Below, piece by piece: positions 16,926-24,959 of a stretch of DNA of 64,000 nt. This stretch comes from SZUA-35 sp964351995 (GTDB lineage: Bacteria; Actinomycetota; Acidimicrobiia; Acidimicrobiales; SZUA-35): NCBI GenBank assembly GCA_964351995.1, contig CAYGQE010000012.1:1-64000 (forward strand), written 5' to 3'. Each line of letters opens with the position of its first letter. Within the stretch, counting starts at the first letter, position 1. The notes below the pieces were generated by a model, which was not told the DNA's origin, did not search any database, and saw only the letters and a list, made by a program, of their open reading frames with translations. The position numbers and the translations under genes are program-made.

Positions 16926-18560
16926 GTGGCGAGACCGCAACCTCAAGATGCTGCGAAGCCAGTCGATGCTTCCCAGGTGCAGTGGCGCCAAGACATCGAG
17001 ATACGAATGGATGACCCTTCGGCACTCGTTCTCTGCGTCGATGCCACCGGGGGGCGAACCGTCTCACTACCCAGCGAACTGGGAACCTTCTCGGATCGGG
17101 TGGCCAAGACTTCGGGACCGCTCGATCTCTTTGCCCCCGAGGCTCGGAGCGAAATCGTGAAGTCTTTCGGGCTGGCAAAGGTTCGCGGCACGGCGTCGAC
17201 TCAGGCGGCCGTTCGGTCCGGGGAGCAACACCAGTTCGACTTCTACAACGAGGTCGAGTCGCTCGGGTGCTACGTCGTCACCATGGGGCCACCGACCGGG
17301 ATGCAGACCAAGACGATCGGCTCAGAAGACGACCTCCCGGTTCGAGCTGCCTCGTGGGATCTGGACATGGCCGGCAACATCGTCGACGTTCATCAAGACT
17401 TTGGACGGATGCTCGGCTGGGACCCAGCCGAGATCATTGGGCGCTCCTCGCTCGATCTGATCCACCCCGACGACCACGAGAAGGGCATCATCGGCTGGAT
17501 TGAACTGCTCGAACAGGGCCTTGGTTCTCGCTCGCGCATGCGGCAGCGGTTCCTTCAAAAGGGCGGCGGCTGGCGATGGCTGGAAGACACCAGCACGAAT
17601 CTTTTGGATGACCCGGAACGAGCCGTGGTCTCGACCGAGCTGATCGACGTCTCCGACGAGATGGCGGCTCTGGAAGAAGCGGAACGACGAGAAGCGCTCC
17701 TCACCCGACTCACCGATGCACTCCCCACTGGCGTCCTGCACATCAGTCCACAACGGCTTCCGGTCTTCTGGAATCAGCGGTGGACCGAACTCATGGGGAA
17801 CGCCTCGCCGTCGATCAATGGGCTTCTCGAACAGTTGGCCGAACGCGACATGGTCTCCAGCGCAATCGAGCGCTCATTCGACGAGGGGGCCGATGCCGAC
17901 ATCGACGTCACAATTCTCGGCAGCGCCGATGTTCACTACGGTCGGCTGCATCTTCGGGCGCTCGAACACAACGACGGTTCTGCTGAGGTCCTCGTCACCC
18001 TCGAAGACACCACGTCAGCCCGTGAACGGCAGCAGGACCTCCACGATCTGGCCCATCGCGATGCTCTCACCGGCCTCCTCGGCAACCTCGGGTCACGGTC
18101 ACTCGTCGAGGACCAACTCCTCGACGGTGCCGGTTCACTTCTCTTCGTCGACCTGGACTTCTTCAAACTCATCAATGACACCCATGGACACGCCGCCGGC
18201 GATGCCGTGCTGCAAGCGGTGGGGCGTGGAATCACCGAGGCTGTCCGACGCCAGGACGCCGTGGCGAGAATCGGCGGCGACGAGTTCATCGTTGCGATCC
18301 AAGACGTGAACTCGCCTGAAGAGATCAGCGAGCTCGTCGAGCGAATTCACACCGCGCTTCTGCAAGCCGAAAGCTCGATCGACTACCCCGTGGAGATCAG
18401 GGCGTCGATCGGTGTAGCCGAGGTCAAACTAGGTGACAGTTTCGACAGCCTGCTCCGACGCGCCGATCAAGCGATGTACGAAGTGAAGAGGGCAAAGCAG
18501 CAGTTGGAGTCGAGCGAGCCGCAATCGTCACCGGTCAGGCCGCCAGCACCGAAGCGGTAG
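16926..18560 (+). CDS. PAS-domain GGDEF diguanylate cyclase
   Basis: A 544-residue cytoplasmic signalling protein. An N-terminal PAS-like segment (about 20-110), a canonical PAS/PAC (about 135-255, with LGWDPAEIIGRSSLDLIHPDD) and a weaker third PAS-like region precede a C-terminal GGDEF domain: the active-site GGDEF is at residues 450-454 and the product-inhibition RxxD site (RRQD) at 441-444, five residues upstream. It should make cyclic di-GMP in response to an unknown PAS input and be feedback inhibited. No membrane segment or EAL domain. GTG 16926 is the first start after the PII-like gene (34 bp). The 3' end overlaps the convergent membrane-protein gene by 26 bp. Confidence 0.9.
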   Translation: MARPQPQDAAKPVDASQVQWRQDIEIRMDDPSALVLCVDATGGRTVSLPSELGTFSDRVAKTSGPLDLFAPEARSEIVKSFGLAKVRGTASTQAAVRSGEQHQFDFYNEVESLGCYVVTMGPPTGMQTKTIGSEDDLPVRAASWDLDMAGNIVDVHQDFGRMLGWDPAEIIGRSSLDLIHPDDHEKGIIGWIELLEQGLGSRSRMRQRFLQKGGGWRWLEDTSTNLLDDPERAVVSTELIDVSDEMAALEEAERREALLTRLTDALPTGVLHISPQRLPVFWNQRWTELMGNASPSINGLLEQLAERDMVSSAIERSFDEGADADIDVTILGSADVHYGRLHLRALEHNDGSAEVLVTLEDTTSARERQQDLHDLAHRDALTGLLGNLGSRSLVEDQLLDGAGSLLFVDLDFFKLINDTHGHAAGDAVLQAVGRGITEAVRRQDAVARIGGDEFIVAIQDVNSPEEISELVERIHTALLQAESSIDYPVEIRASIGVAEVKLGDSFDSLLRRADQAMYEVKRAKQQLESSEPQSSPVRPPAPKR

Positions 18561-19296
18561 CCCCGAGGGCAACGAGCACAATGATGGGCGTGAACCACCG
18601 GTCATCGGCCTGAGCAAACGCCGAGCTGTGGTCGCTCTTGCTGAAACCAGCGGTCTTGGTGTCGCCGATCGCTCGAATCGTGAACACGGCAACTCCAAGC
18701 CATACGAGGGTTCGCACGATCGTCGGTCCGGTCCCAAGTGCCGCCGCCATCACCAAACCGGAAAACACCAGCAGGGCGCCGGCAACCAAGAGCGTCACGA
18801 CAGGACCGGGCTGAAAGGCCGGCCCTCCCGAAGTTGCCGGTGGCACGGCGACGTCGAGCATCCACGTTCCGCCCAGTGCCCAGTAGACGTGGACAGCGGC
18901 AGCCAGCACGAGCGTCAAGGAAGCCACCGCTGCCCCGGCGACAAGCACACTTTCGGTCAGCCGTTGGTCGGCATGGAGGCAGGCGAGCCCAGCCAAAAGG
19001 AACAGCGGCCACGCCAGATGTCCACGCAACATCGTGAAGATCATCATTGCGGAGGCCATCGAGAACCCAGCGACCACAGGCAACACGTCTACCCCCAACA
19101 GCACGGCGGCAAGGGCGAGCCATGCCAGCGAGGTGAGGTGCCAAGCGAAACGCAGGATGCGTTCGACCGCCCACCGCGGCTCAGCCACGCGCCACTCCTG
19201 CCTGAGGAGCGGACGCAGGATCGATGTCTCACCGAGCACCGAGTGGGCGATCGCCAACAACACCAGTAGCACCGCAGCGAGTTCTGCTCCTTGCAT
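18535..19296 (-). CDS. Polytopic membrane protein (DUF3995-like), TetR-divergent
   Basis: A 253-residue protein starting at ATG 19296, chosen because AAAGGGA precedes it and it opens directly into the first helix (AAVLLVLLAIAHSVLG). About eight hydrophobic segments; the C-terminal half (YWALGGTWMLDVAVP, then IRAIGD and FTPIIVLVALGA) resembles DUF3995 membrane proteins. No catalytic motif seen. It is divergent from a TetR regulator across two clear inverted repeats, so expression is probably TetR-controlled. An efflux or envelope role is possible but unproven. Confidence 0.75.
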   Translation of the reverse strand: MQGAELAAVLLVLLAIAHSVLGETSILRPLLRQEWRVAEPRWAVERILRFAWHLTSLAWLALAAVLLGVDVLPVVAGFSMASAMMIFTMLRGHLAWPLFLLAGLACLHADQRLTESVLVAGAAVASLTLVLAAAVHVYWALGGTWMLDVAVPPATSGGPAFQPGPVVTLLVAGALLVFSGLVMAAALGTGPTIVRTLVWLGVAVFTIRAIGDTKTAGFSKSDHSSAFAQADDRWFTPIIVLVALGATASVLAA

Positions 19297-19322
19297 CTCA
19301 CGTCCCTTTTCGTTCACAACCA

Positions 19323-19342
19323 AACATACGGTGGCGTATGTT
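19323..19342. promoter_or_regulatory. TetR-type operator 1
   Basis: Perfect inverted repeat: 8-bp arms AACATACG/CGTATGTT around GTGG, in the gap between the divergent DUF3995-like and TetR genes. Confidence 0.7.
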
Positions 19343-19350
19343 GTGGGTTG

Positions 19351-19370
19351 AACATACGGGATCGTATGGT
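19351..19370. promoter_or_regulatory. TetR-type operator 2
   Basis: Second copy of the same operator, 28 bp downstream: AACATACG/CGTATGGT around GGAT (one mismatch). It ends 8 bp before the TetR start codon and contains TATGGT, a possible -10 box for autoregulation. Confidence 0.65.
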
Positions 19371-19378
19371 TTCGGTCA

Positions 19379-19936
19379 ATGTCACAGAAGTCACAACAGG
19401 ACTGGGTCAACGGTGCAGTCCTCGCCCTAGGCGACGGCGGTATCGACGCGGTGAGAGTCGAGCCACTGGCGAAGACGCTCGGGGTCAGCAAGGGCAGCTT
19501 CTACCATCACTTCGCCAATCGCCGTGCGCTGCTGCTTGCACTCCTCGACCAATGGGAACACCTCGGTACCAGCGCAATCATCGACGAAACCGAGCGAACG
19601 TCCGACGACCCCGCTGGCCAACTCGCCACGCTCGTGCGTATCTCCTGCAGCCCTGACCTCCTGGGCGATGCGGTCGAAACCAGCATTCGAGCGTGGGCCG
19701 GCTCCGACGAGATCGCCCGTGAGGTCGTCACCCGCGTCGACCAACGTCGCCTCGACTACGTGACAACACTGCTCTGCAGCGCGGGAATGAAGCGGCCGCT
19801 CGCCAAGCGACGGGCGGCGATGTTCTATCGAGTCCTCATCGGCGACACGACTTGGCGCGCTGCCGGTGGGCCGAACCACACCAAGCGCGAACTCGACGAC
19901 CTCACCGCACTCCTACTGTCGCCCCCTTCCACCTGA
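19379..19936 (+). CDS. TetR-family transcriptional regulator
   Basis: A 185-residue regulator with an N-terminal HTH (VEPLAKTLGVSKGSFYHHFANRRALL, residues about 23-48, recognition helix KGSFYHHF) and a helical ligand domain. It is divergent from the DUF3995-like membrane protein, with two near-identical inverted repeats between them, so it probably represses both. Ligand unknown. Confidence 0.9.
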   Translation: MSQKSQQDWVNGAVLALGDGGIDAVRVEPLAKTLGVSKGSFYHHFANRRALLLALLDQWEHLGTSAIIDETERTSDDPAGQLATLVRISCSPDLLGDAVETSIRAWAGSDEIAREVVTRVDQRRLDYVTTLLCSAGMKRPLAKRRAAMFYRVLIGDTTWRAAGGPNHTKRELDDLTALLLSPPST

Positions 19937-19973
19937 CCAACCGGGGGCTGAGACCGTCAAGAGTGAGGGTCAG

Positions 19974-19986
19974 AAACCCGGGGTTT
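19974..19986. terminator. Possible bidirectional terminator hairpin
   Basis: AAACCC-G-GGGTTT, a short perfect hairpin in the 62-bp gap between convergent TetR and PlsC genes. No U-tract, so only weak support. Confidence 0.25.
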
Positions 19987-19998
19987 GGGAGACAGGGG

Positions 19999-20901
19999 TC
20001 AGGAGGGGACGGTGTCGGAGCGAAGGTCGATCACGCGATCGACCCCCTCACGTCCTTTTGGGACCGACACCTTCGGCGCCTTCGCCCTCGACGGCGCATT
20101 TCTCGGAGGACTGATCTTCGGCGGCACTGGCCGGCCCGCTGGCACCGAGATCGGTTGACGAGCCTTGCGGTCGTCCTCGAGCGAGGCAACAAAGCCGGGG
20201 GAATCGTCCTTGGCCGCATAGGTGTCGACGTAGGTCTGTCCCGACAACTCCGAGATGCGGAACATCACCGCATCGGTGAACGTCCGGTGAATGCGTGGAT
20301 CGTTCGGATCACCAAAGTCCGAGATGTGCATCGGCTCACCAAAGCTGACCCGCACCGGGAGCCGGGGCGACATCGTGAACTGGTCTGGCGGCTGCACCTC
20401 GAGCGTGCCTTCGTGACCGACGGGAATGATCGGGGCATTGCACCGAGCGGCCAGGCGGGAGGCTCCCGTTCGGCCTTTGTGTAAGAACTCGCTGCGAGAT
20501 CGCGTGCCTTCCGGGTAGATCATGAACAGCCGCCCACCGTCAAGCACCGAGGCCGCAGTATCGAGCGCAGCCTTTGCGGCATCACCACCGGAACGGTCCA
20601 CTGGGATCATTCCCATCGCCGGGAAGAGATGCTTGGTCTTCCAGCTGTCCATGTACTCGCCCTTGCCGATCGCCCAGACTCTGCGGGGCAAGGCGGCGGG
20701 AACAAAGACCGAGTCACAGAACGACAGGTGGTTGGGCGCAATGATCGCAGGGCCACCGTGAGGGATGTTCTCGACGCCTTCGATCGTGACATCCCAGAGC
20801 CGATGCACGAGCTGACGAACACCACCGAAGCCGTACTTGCTCACGCGGTCCGCGCCAGGAAGCTCGGGAGCCTCCTCGAATCGGAACGCGGGAGCAGTCA
20901 T
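19999..20901 (-). CDS. PlsC-like 1-acyl-sn-glycerol-3-phosphate acyltransferase
   Basis: A 300-residue lysophospholipid acyltransferase. The catalytic H(X)4D motif is H58-D63 (NHLSFCD) and the glycerol-phosphate-binding motif is YPEGTRS at about 121-127; RTGASRLAARCNAPIIPVG is also typical. It acylates lysophosphatidate or a related acceptor, giving phosphatidate for phospholipid and triacylglycerol. The C-terminal 50 residues are Pro/Arg/Lys-rich and probably unstructured. ATG 20901 was chosen 31 bp after the acyl-CoA ligase stop; it is likely co-transcribed with that ligase, which would supply acyl-CoA. Confidence 0.88.
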   Translation of the reverse strand: MTAPAFRFEEAPELPGADRVSKYGFGGVRQLVHRLWDVTIEGVENIPHGGPAIIAPNHLSFCDSVFVPAALPRRVWAIGKGEYMDSWKTKHLFPAMGMIPVDRSGGDAAKAALDTAASVLDGGRLFMIYPEGTRSRSEFLHKGRTGASRLAARCNAPIIPVGHEGTLEVQPPDQFTMSPRLPVRVSFGEPMHISDFGDPNDPRIHRTFTDAVMFRISELSGQTYVDTYAAKDDSPGFVASLEDDRKARQPISVPAGRPVPPKISPPRNAPSRAKAPKVSVPKGREGVDRVIDLRSDTVPS

Positions 20902-20932
20902 CAGTTCACGCCACCCAACAGCCGACGGGCGC

Positions 20933-22387
20933 TCATGAGCGCAACTCACGACGGATCAGTTTGCCCGTGGGAGCGACCGGGAGCTCGTCGACGAAGCGGT
21001 AGGACGTCGGGCACTTGTAACGGCTGAGGTTGGCCCGAGCGAACTCGTCGAGTTCGTCGGCATCGACGTCACCCAGCACGTGAGCGACCACGGTCTCGCC
21101 GGTGTCGAGATCCTCTTCCCCGACAACGACGGCACCGCGCACGTTGGGATGCTCCATCAAGACGCCCTCGACTTCAGAGGGATAGACGTTGAAACCGGAA
21201 ACGATGACGACGTCTTTGATTCGATCGACCAAGTAGAGGTAGCCGTCGTCGTCGAACACACCGACATCGCCGGTCCAGAACCAGCCATCTTCGGTGAGGA
21301 CTGCATCGGTCAGGGACGGAGAATCGAGGTACCCCTTGAACACTCCGGGGCTTCGGACCACGACTTCGCCGGTGTCGCCGGTGTCGACCGGCGTGCCGTC
21401 TGGCTCGACCAGAACGACCTGGCAACCTTCGATGACCTTGCCGACCGACGTCGGCTTGACGGGGATACCTCGGCTCCAGGTGACGATGGGCGAGGTTTCG
21501 GTGAGTCCGTAACCTTCGGCAACTTCGATGCCGAATCGGTCACGCACGGCTTCGAAGACCGACAGGGGCAAAGCTGCAGCGCCCGAAGACGAGTGACGGA
21601 CTGAGGCCATGGAGTCATCGGCCCCTTCCGCCTGAGACCATCGGTGCCACATGGGTGGAGCGCCAGCGAGGGTCGAGATGCCGAACTTCTTGATCAAGCG
21701 CAGGCTCTCGTTCTCGTCGAACCGGCGCTGCAACACGATTGAGCCACCGACTTTGAGCGTTGCAAGCAACACCAAGTTGAGACCGAAGATGTGCGAGAAC
21801 GGCAGCACACCGAGCGAGACATCGTCGGGCTGGAGACCGAGATCGCCGCGGTTCAAGATGGCGTCTTGCGCCCAGGCCAGATTGCCATGACTGAGCATGG
21901 CGACCTTGGCGTCGCTAGCCACACCGCTGGTGAGCATGAGGAAGGCCAGATCGTCGGGGTCACGGTCGACCACCGCCGGGGCCGGGCCGCTCTCGACATC
22001 AATGGCGAGATCCATCGTTGGCACACCGAGTTCGACATTGCCTTCGGCAATCCATGCGCCAGCTTCGCCGAGGCACAGCAGCTTGGGCCGGACACTCGCC
22101 AACTTGCGCTCGAGTTCGGGAAGTGGACTGCTTGGCCGAACGGGAACGATGCGGGCACCGAGACCCAAACCAGCAAGGGTGGTGACAGCGAAGTCGATCT
22201 CGTTGCCTGCAAGGATGGCGAGCGGGTCGTCGACCCCGATGCCGGCCTCGTGAAGGCGGGCCCGAACGGCGTCGACTCGAGTGCGGAGTTCACCGTAGGT
22301 CAGACGGAGTTCACCGTCGATGAGGGCGATGCGGTCGCCGTCGTGGCGATCGATGATGGTGGCGAGATTCACGGAATGGTCCTGCAT
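20933..22387 (-). CDS. AMP-forming acyl-CoA synthetase (ANL superfamily)
   Basis: A 484-residue ANL enzyme, expected to activate fatty acids to acyl-AMP then acyl-CoA. Motifs: GYGLTETSPIVT, VDRIKDVVIVSGFNVYPSEVE (hinge and A8 region) and PTGKLIRREL with the catalytic lysine near the end. The ATP P-loop is degenerate, LTSGVASDAKVAMLSH rather than TSGTTGxPKG, though the final lysine is kept. ATG 22387 gives a normal N-terminus. Its stop is 31 bp from the PlsC start, suggesting a ligase-acyltransferase operon. Confidence 0.9.
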   Translation of the reverse strand: MQDHSVNLATIIDRHDGDRIALIDGELRLTYGELRTRVDAVRARLHEAGIGVDDPLAILAGNEIDFAVTTLAGLGLGARIVPVRPSSPLPELERKLASVRPKLLCLGEAGAWIAEGNVELGVPTMDLAIDVESGPAPAVVDRDPDDLAFLMLTSGVASDAKVAMLSHGNLAWAQDAILNRGDLGLQPDDVSLGVLPFSHIFGLNLVLLATLKVGGSIVLQRRFDENESLRLIKKFGISTLAGAPPMWHRWSQAEGADDSMASVRHSSSGAAALPLSVFEAVRDRFGIEVAEGYGLTETSPIVTWSRGIPVKPTSVGKVIEGCQVVLVEPDGTPVDTGDTGEVVVRSPGVFKGYLDSPSLTDAVLTEDGWFWTGDVGVFDDDGYLYLVDRIKDVVIVSGFNVYPSEVEGVLMEHPNVRGAVVVGEEDLDTGETVVAHVLGDVDADELDEFARANLSRYKCPTSYRFVDELPVAPTGKLIRRELRS

Positions 22388-22589
22388 TGAGGTGCAGCCA
22401 AAGGGCTGCGGATGGCACTCAGACGGCGCACGTTCGCACCGACCGAGTCTTGAGTATGACACGCGTCACATCGGTCAGCACATCGAGCAATACTGCTCGC
22501 TCCGATCAACGGGATGGCACAGATGCTGCGGGTCGAGTCATTGACGGGTGACATCATCGGAAGTCGCGCGGTTCACCCGGCTCGAAGAG

Positions 22590-23240
22590 TCAAGCGGCAA
22601 GGTCTCCAAGCGTCGGCACCGACGACAGGGCGGCAGAGATCAGCTCCATGTAGTCCTCGGCACCGCGACTGACCGTCCACTGACGGGTGGCAACACGGAC
22701 GGCGGACATCGTCGCACCAGCGATGATCTCGGGCCGGGGATCGACCAACGGGTCGACGTCCAACCGAGCCGCCACTGCGGCGATGATCTCTCGCTCCCAG
22801 CCGAACTGAACGGTCGCCCGGCTGTAGGCCGAGACCGACGGATACGACGCGGCAAGCCGGGCTTGCAGCAACCGTCGATCGCGATGTTCCTCGAAGTTCT
22901 CGGCCAGCGAGGTGATGGCGTTGTGCACGACCATCAACACCGGCTCGTCCGCAGGTCGTTCGGCGAGCGCATCTCGCAGCGCGAAGATCAGCTCGTCCAT
23001 GTCGCCGTAGAGCACCGCCTCCTTGCTGGCGAAGTGACGGAAGAGCGTGCGCTGGGAGACGTCAGCCGCCTCCGCAATGTCATTGGTGGTGGTTTCGTCA
23101 AAGCCCCGCGAAGCAAAGAGTTCGGCTCCAGCCTCAGCGAGCGCCGCCTGGGTACGCGACTTCTTCCGAGACCGACGACTCGGTTCGGGGCGAGGATCAG
23201 GCGTCTGGGACAAGAGTGGAGACGTGGAGACCGCAGTCAT
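22590..23240 (-). CDS. TetR-family regulator divergent from lipid-storage operon
   Basis: A 216-residue regulator with the HTH at about residues 25-65 (TTNDIAEAADVSQRTLFRHFASKEAVL region) and a C-terminal helical domain resembling actinobacterial fatty-acid-responsive TetR proteins. ATG 23240 was preferred over a TTG two codons upstream. It diverges from the HAD-PlsC/WS-DGAT operon; TGACA/TGTCA palindromes overlap the promoter of that operon, so this protein is the likely repressor of neutral lipid synthesis, perhaps sensing acyl-CoA. Confidence 0.88.
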   Translation of the reverse strand: MTAVSTSPLLSQTPDPRPEPSRRSRKKSRTQAALAEAGAELFASRGFDETTTNDIAEAADVSQRTLFRHFASKEAVLYGDMDELIFALRDALAERPADEPVLMVVHNAITSLAENFEEHRDRRLLQARLAASYPSVSAYSRATVQFGWEREIIAAVAARLDVDPLVDPRPEIIAGATMSAVRVATRQWTVSRGAEDYMELISAALSSVPTLGDLAA

Positions 23241-23279
23241 GGGCAACAGCGTAGGCCAGTTTCGACAAAATGTCAGCCA

Positions 23280-23308
23280 TTGACAAATGTCAGCGACTGT
23301 CAGATACT
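23280..23308 (+). promoter_or_regulatory. Promoter with overlapping TetR-type operators for HAD-PlsC/WS-DGAT operon
   Basis: TTGACA (23280-23285), 17-bp spacer, GATACT (23303-23308), ending six bases before ATG 23315, so the transcript may be leaderless. The perfect palindrome TGACA-AA-TGTCA (23281-23292) covers the -35 box, and a second one, GACA-AAA-TGTC, lies at 23264-23274 towards the divergent TetR gene. Confidence 0.65.
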
Positions 23309-23314
23309 TGCTGG

Positions 23315-24736
23315 ATGTCGTCCGCCGCCATCTTTGACCTCGACCGCACGCTCATCGCTGGATCTTCAGCCAGCATCGTGACTCGCCACCTTGCCGACGC
23401 CGGCATCTCTGCCGGCCACGACATTCCTTTCGCCGACACGCTCGCCGAGATCTACGAACGATTCGGCGAGAACTGGCTGATGATGCAGCCAGCGAAGTTC
23501 GCCGGCCGCAGCGCCGCCGGGTGGAACGTGTCTGCTGTCGCCGAGGCATGCGAGAAAGCGGCCAAAGAGGTAGCGGCCAACCTGCAGCCCTTCGCCATGT
23601 CGGTCATCGACGAGCACCGCGCTGCTGGCCGCACACTCGTGCTCGCCACCACCTCACCCGAGCCCTTTGTTCGCCCCATCATGGAAGCGCTCGGCTTCGA
23701 CGACGTGGTCTGCACCAAGTGGCGGAGTCATCAGGGCAAGTTCACCGGTGAACTCGACGGCGAATTCCTGTGGGGTCGAGCCAAAGCCGACGGTGTCATT
23801 GCCTGGGCTGACGACAACAAGGTCTCACTGGCAAAGAGCTACGCCTACAGCGACAGCTACTTCGACAGCCCGCTCCTCGACGCCGTCGGTCATCCCGTTG
23901 CCGTCAACCCCGATCTCCAACTCGCTGCCACTGCGGTCCTGAAGGGCTGGCCGATCCGCCATCTCGACAAGTCCGCGGGTGTGGCGAAGATCGCCGGTCG
24001 TGAGATCCAGGACTGGACTCGCCCGCTGGTCCGGCCCGAACTCGTCGCCCCCTATGTGTCGTTCGAGTTCAGTGGCATCGAGAACATCCCGTCTGAAGGC
24101 CCTGCGCTGTTGGTGTTCAATCACCGCTCGTATTTCGACCCCACCGTGATGGGGCTCGTCAGCGCCAAGGCTGGCCGCAGCATCCGCGGCCTCGGCAAGA
24201 AGGAAGTGTTCGACGTTCCCGTCTTCGGCAAGATCGCCCGAGCCATGGGCGGCATCCGAGTCGAGCGAGCGTCTGGCTCGAACGAGCCACTGGAGAAGGC
24301 CGCTGATGCGCTCAACGGCGGCGAAGTCGTGATGATGGCGCCACAAGGCACCATCCCTCGAGGACCAGCCTTCTTCGACCCAGAACTCAAGGGGCGCTGG
24401 GGTGCAGCCAAGTTGGCCGCCATGACTGGTGCTCCCGTCATTCCTGTTGCCCTCTGGGGCACCGAGTTGGTCTGGCCCCGCAGCGCCAGACTGCCGAAGG
24501 TGTCGTTCACTGACCGCCCGGTCGTCACCGCCACAGCCGGCCCGCCCGTCGTCATCGGCGGCGAGGACCCCGACGCCGACACCACGGCGATCATGACCGC
24601 CATCAGTGCGTTGCTTCCTCCAGAGTCCCAGGAGAAGCGGACCCCATCGACCGAAGAACTGGCCCGAACCTTCCCGCCCGGCTACAAGGGCGACCCCAAC
24701 GCCGAGGCTGACCGTCGCCCCGGTACCGACACCTGA
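23315..24736 (+). CDS. HAD-IB phosphatase / PlsC acyltransferase fusion
   Basis: A 473-residue two-domain protein. Residues 1-215 are a HAD subfamily IB phosphatase (catalytic FDLDRT with D8 and D10; TTSPEPFVRP motif; KSYAYSDSYFDSPLL with acidic motif III). Residues about 245-450 are a PlsC acyltransferase with H270-D275 (NHRSYFD) and APQGTIPRG in place of the EGTRS motif. Such fusions (TIGR01490-type plus PlsC) make phosphatidate or remove phosphate in glycerolipid synthesis. It heads the WS/DGAT operon; the downstream boundary is next to the scaffold gap, but the stop at 24734-24736 precedes it. Confidence 0.9.
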   Translation: MSSAAIFDLDRTLIAGSSASIVTRHLADAGISAGHDIPFADTLAEIYERFGENWLMMQPAKFAGRSAAGWNVSAVAEACEKAAKEVAANLQPFAMSVIDEHRAAGRTLVLATTSPEPFVRPIMEALGFDDVVCTKWRSHQGKFTGELDGEFLWGRAKADGVIAWADDNKVSLAKSYAYSDSYFDSPLLDAVGHPVAVNPDLQLAATAVLKGWPIRHLDKSAGVAKIAGREIQDWTRPLVRPELVAPYVSFEFSGIENIPSEGPALLVFNHRSYFDPTVMGLVSAKAGRSIRGLGKKEVFDVPVFGKIARAMGGIRVERASGSNEPLEKAADALNGGEVVMMAPQGTIPRGPAFFDPELKGRWGAAKLAAMTGAPVIPVALWGTELVWPRSARLPKVSFTDRPVVTATAGPPVVIGGEDPDADTTAIMTAISALLPPESQEKRTPSTEELARTFPPGYKGDPNAEADRRPGTDT

Positions 24737-24749
24737 TCACCCCAGCAAC

Positions 24750-24804
24750 CGGGACGAGAGGCTCACATGTCAAGAGAACGTGACATCGACTTCGCCGACC
24801 GCAT
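24750..24804. repeat. Left copy of 55-bp duplication at scaffold gap
   Basis: Identical over 55 bases to 24905-24959, immediately left of the N run; includes a duplicate WS/DGAT start codon region (ATG 24767). Looks like unmerged contig-end overlap. Confidence 0.9.
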
Positions 24805-24904
24805 NNNNNNNNNNNNNNNNNNNNNNNNNNNNNNNNNNNNNNNNNNNNNNNNNNNNNNNNNNNNNNNNNNNNNNNNNNNNNNNNNNNNNNNNNNNNNNNN
24901 NNNN
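24805..24904. other. 100-N scaffold gap
   Basis: Exactly 100 ambiguous bases, a conventional placeholder. Flanking duplication suggests that no sequence is missing. Confidence 0.97.
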
Positions 24905-24959
24905 CGGGACGAGAGGCTCACATGTCAAGAGAACGTGACATCGACTTCGCCGACCGCAT
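24905..24959. repeat. Right copy of 55-bp duplication at scaffold gap
   Basis: Identical to 24750-24804; contains the start of the WS/DGAT gene. Collapsing the two copies would put the WS/DGAT start codon 30 bp after the HAD-PlsC stop. Confidence 0.9.
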
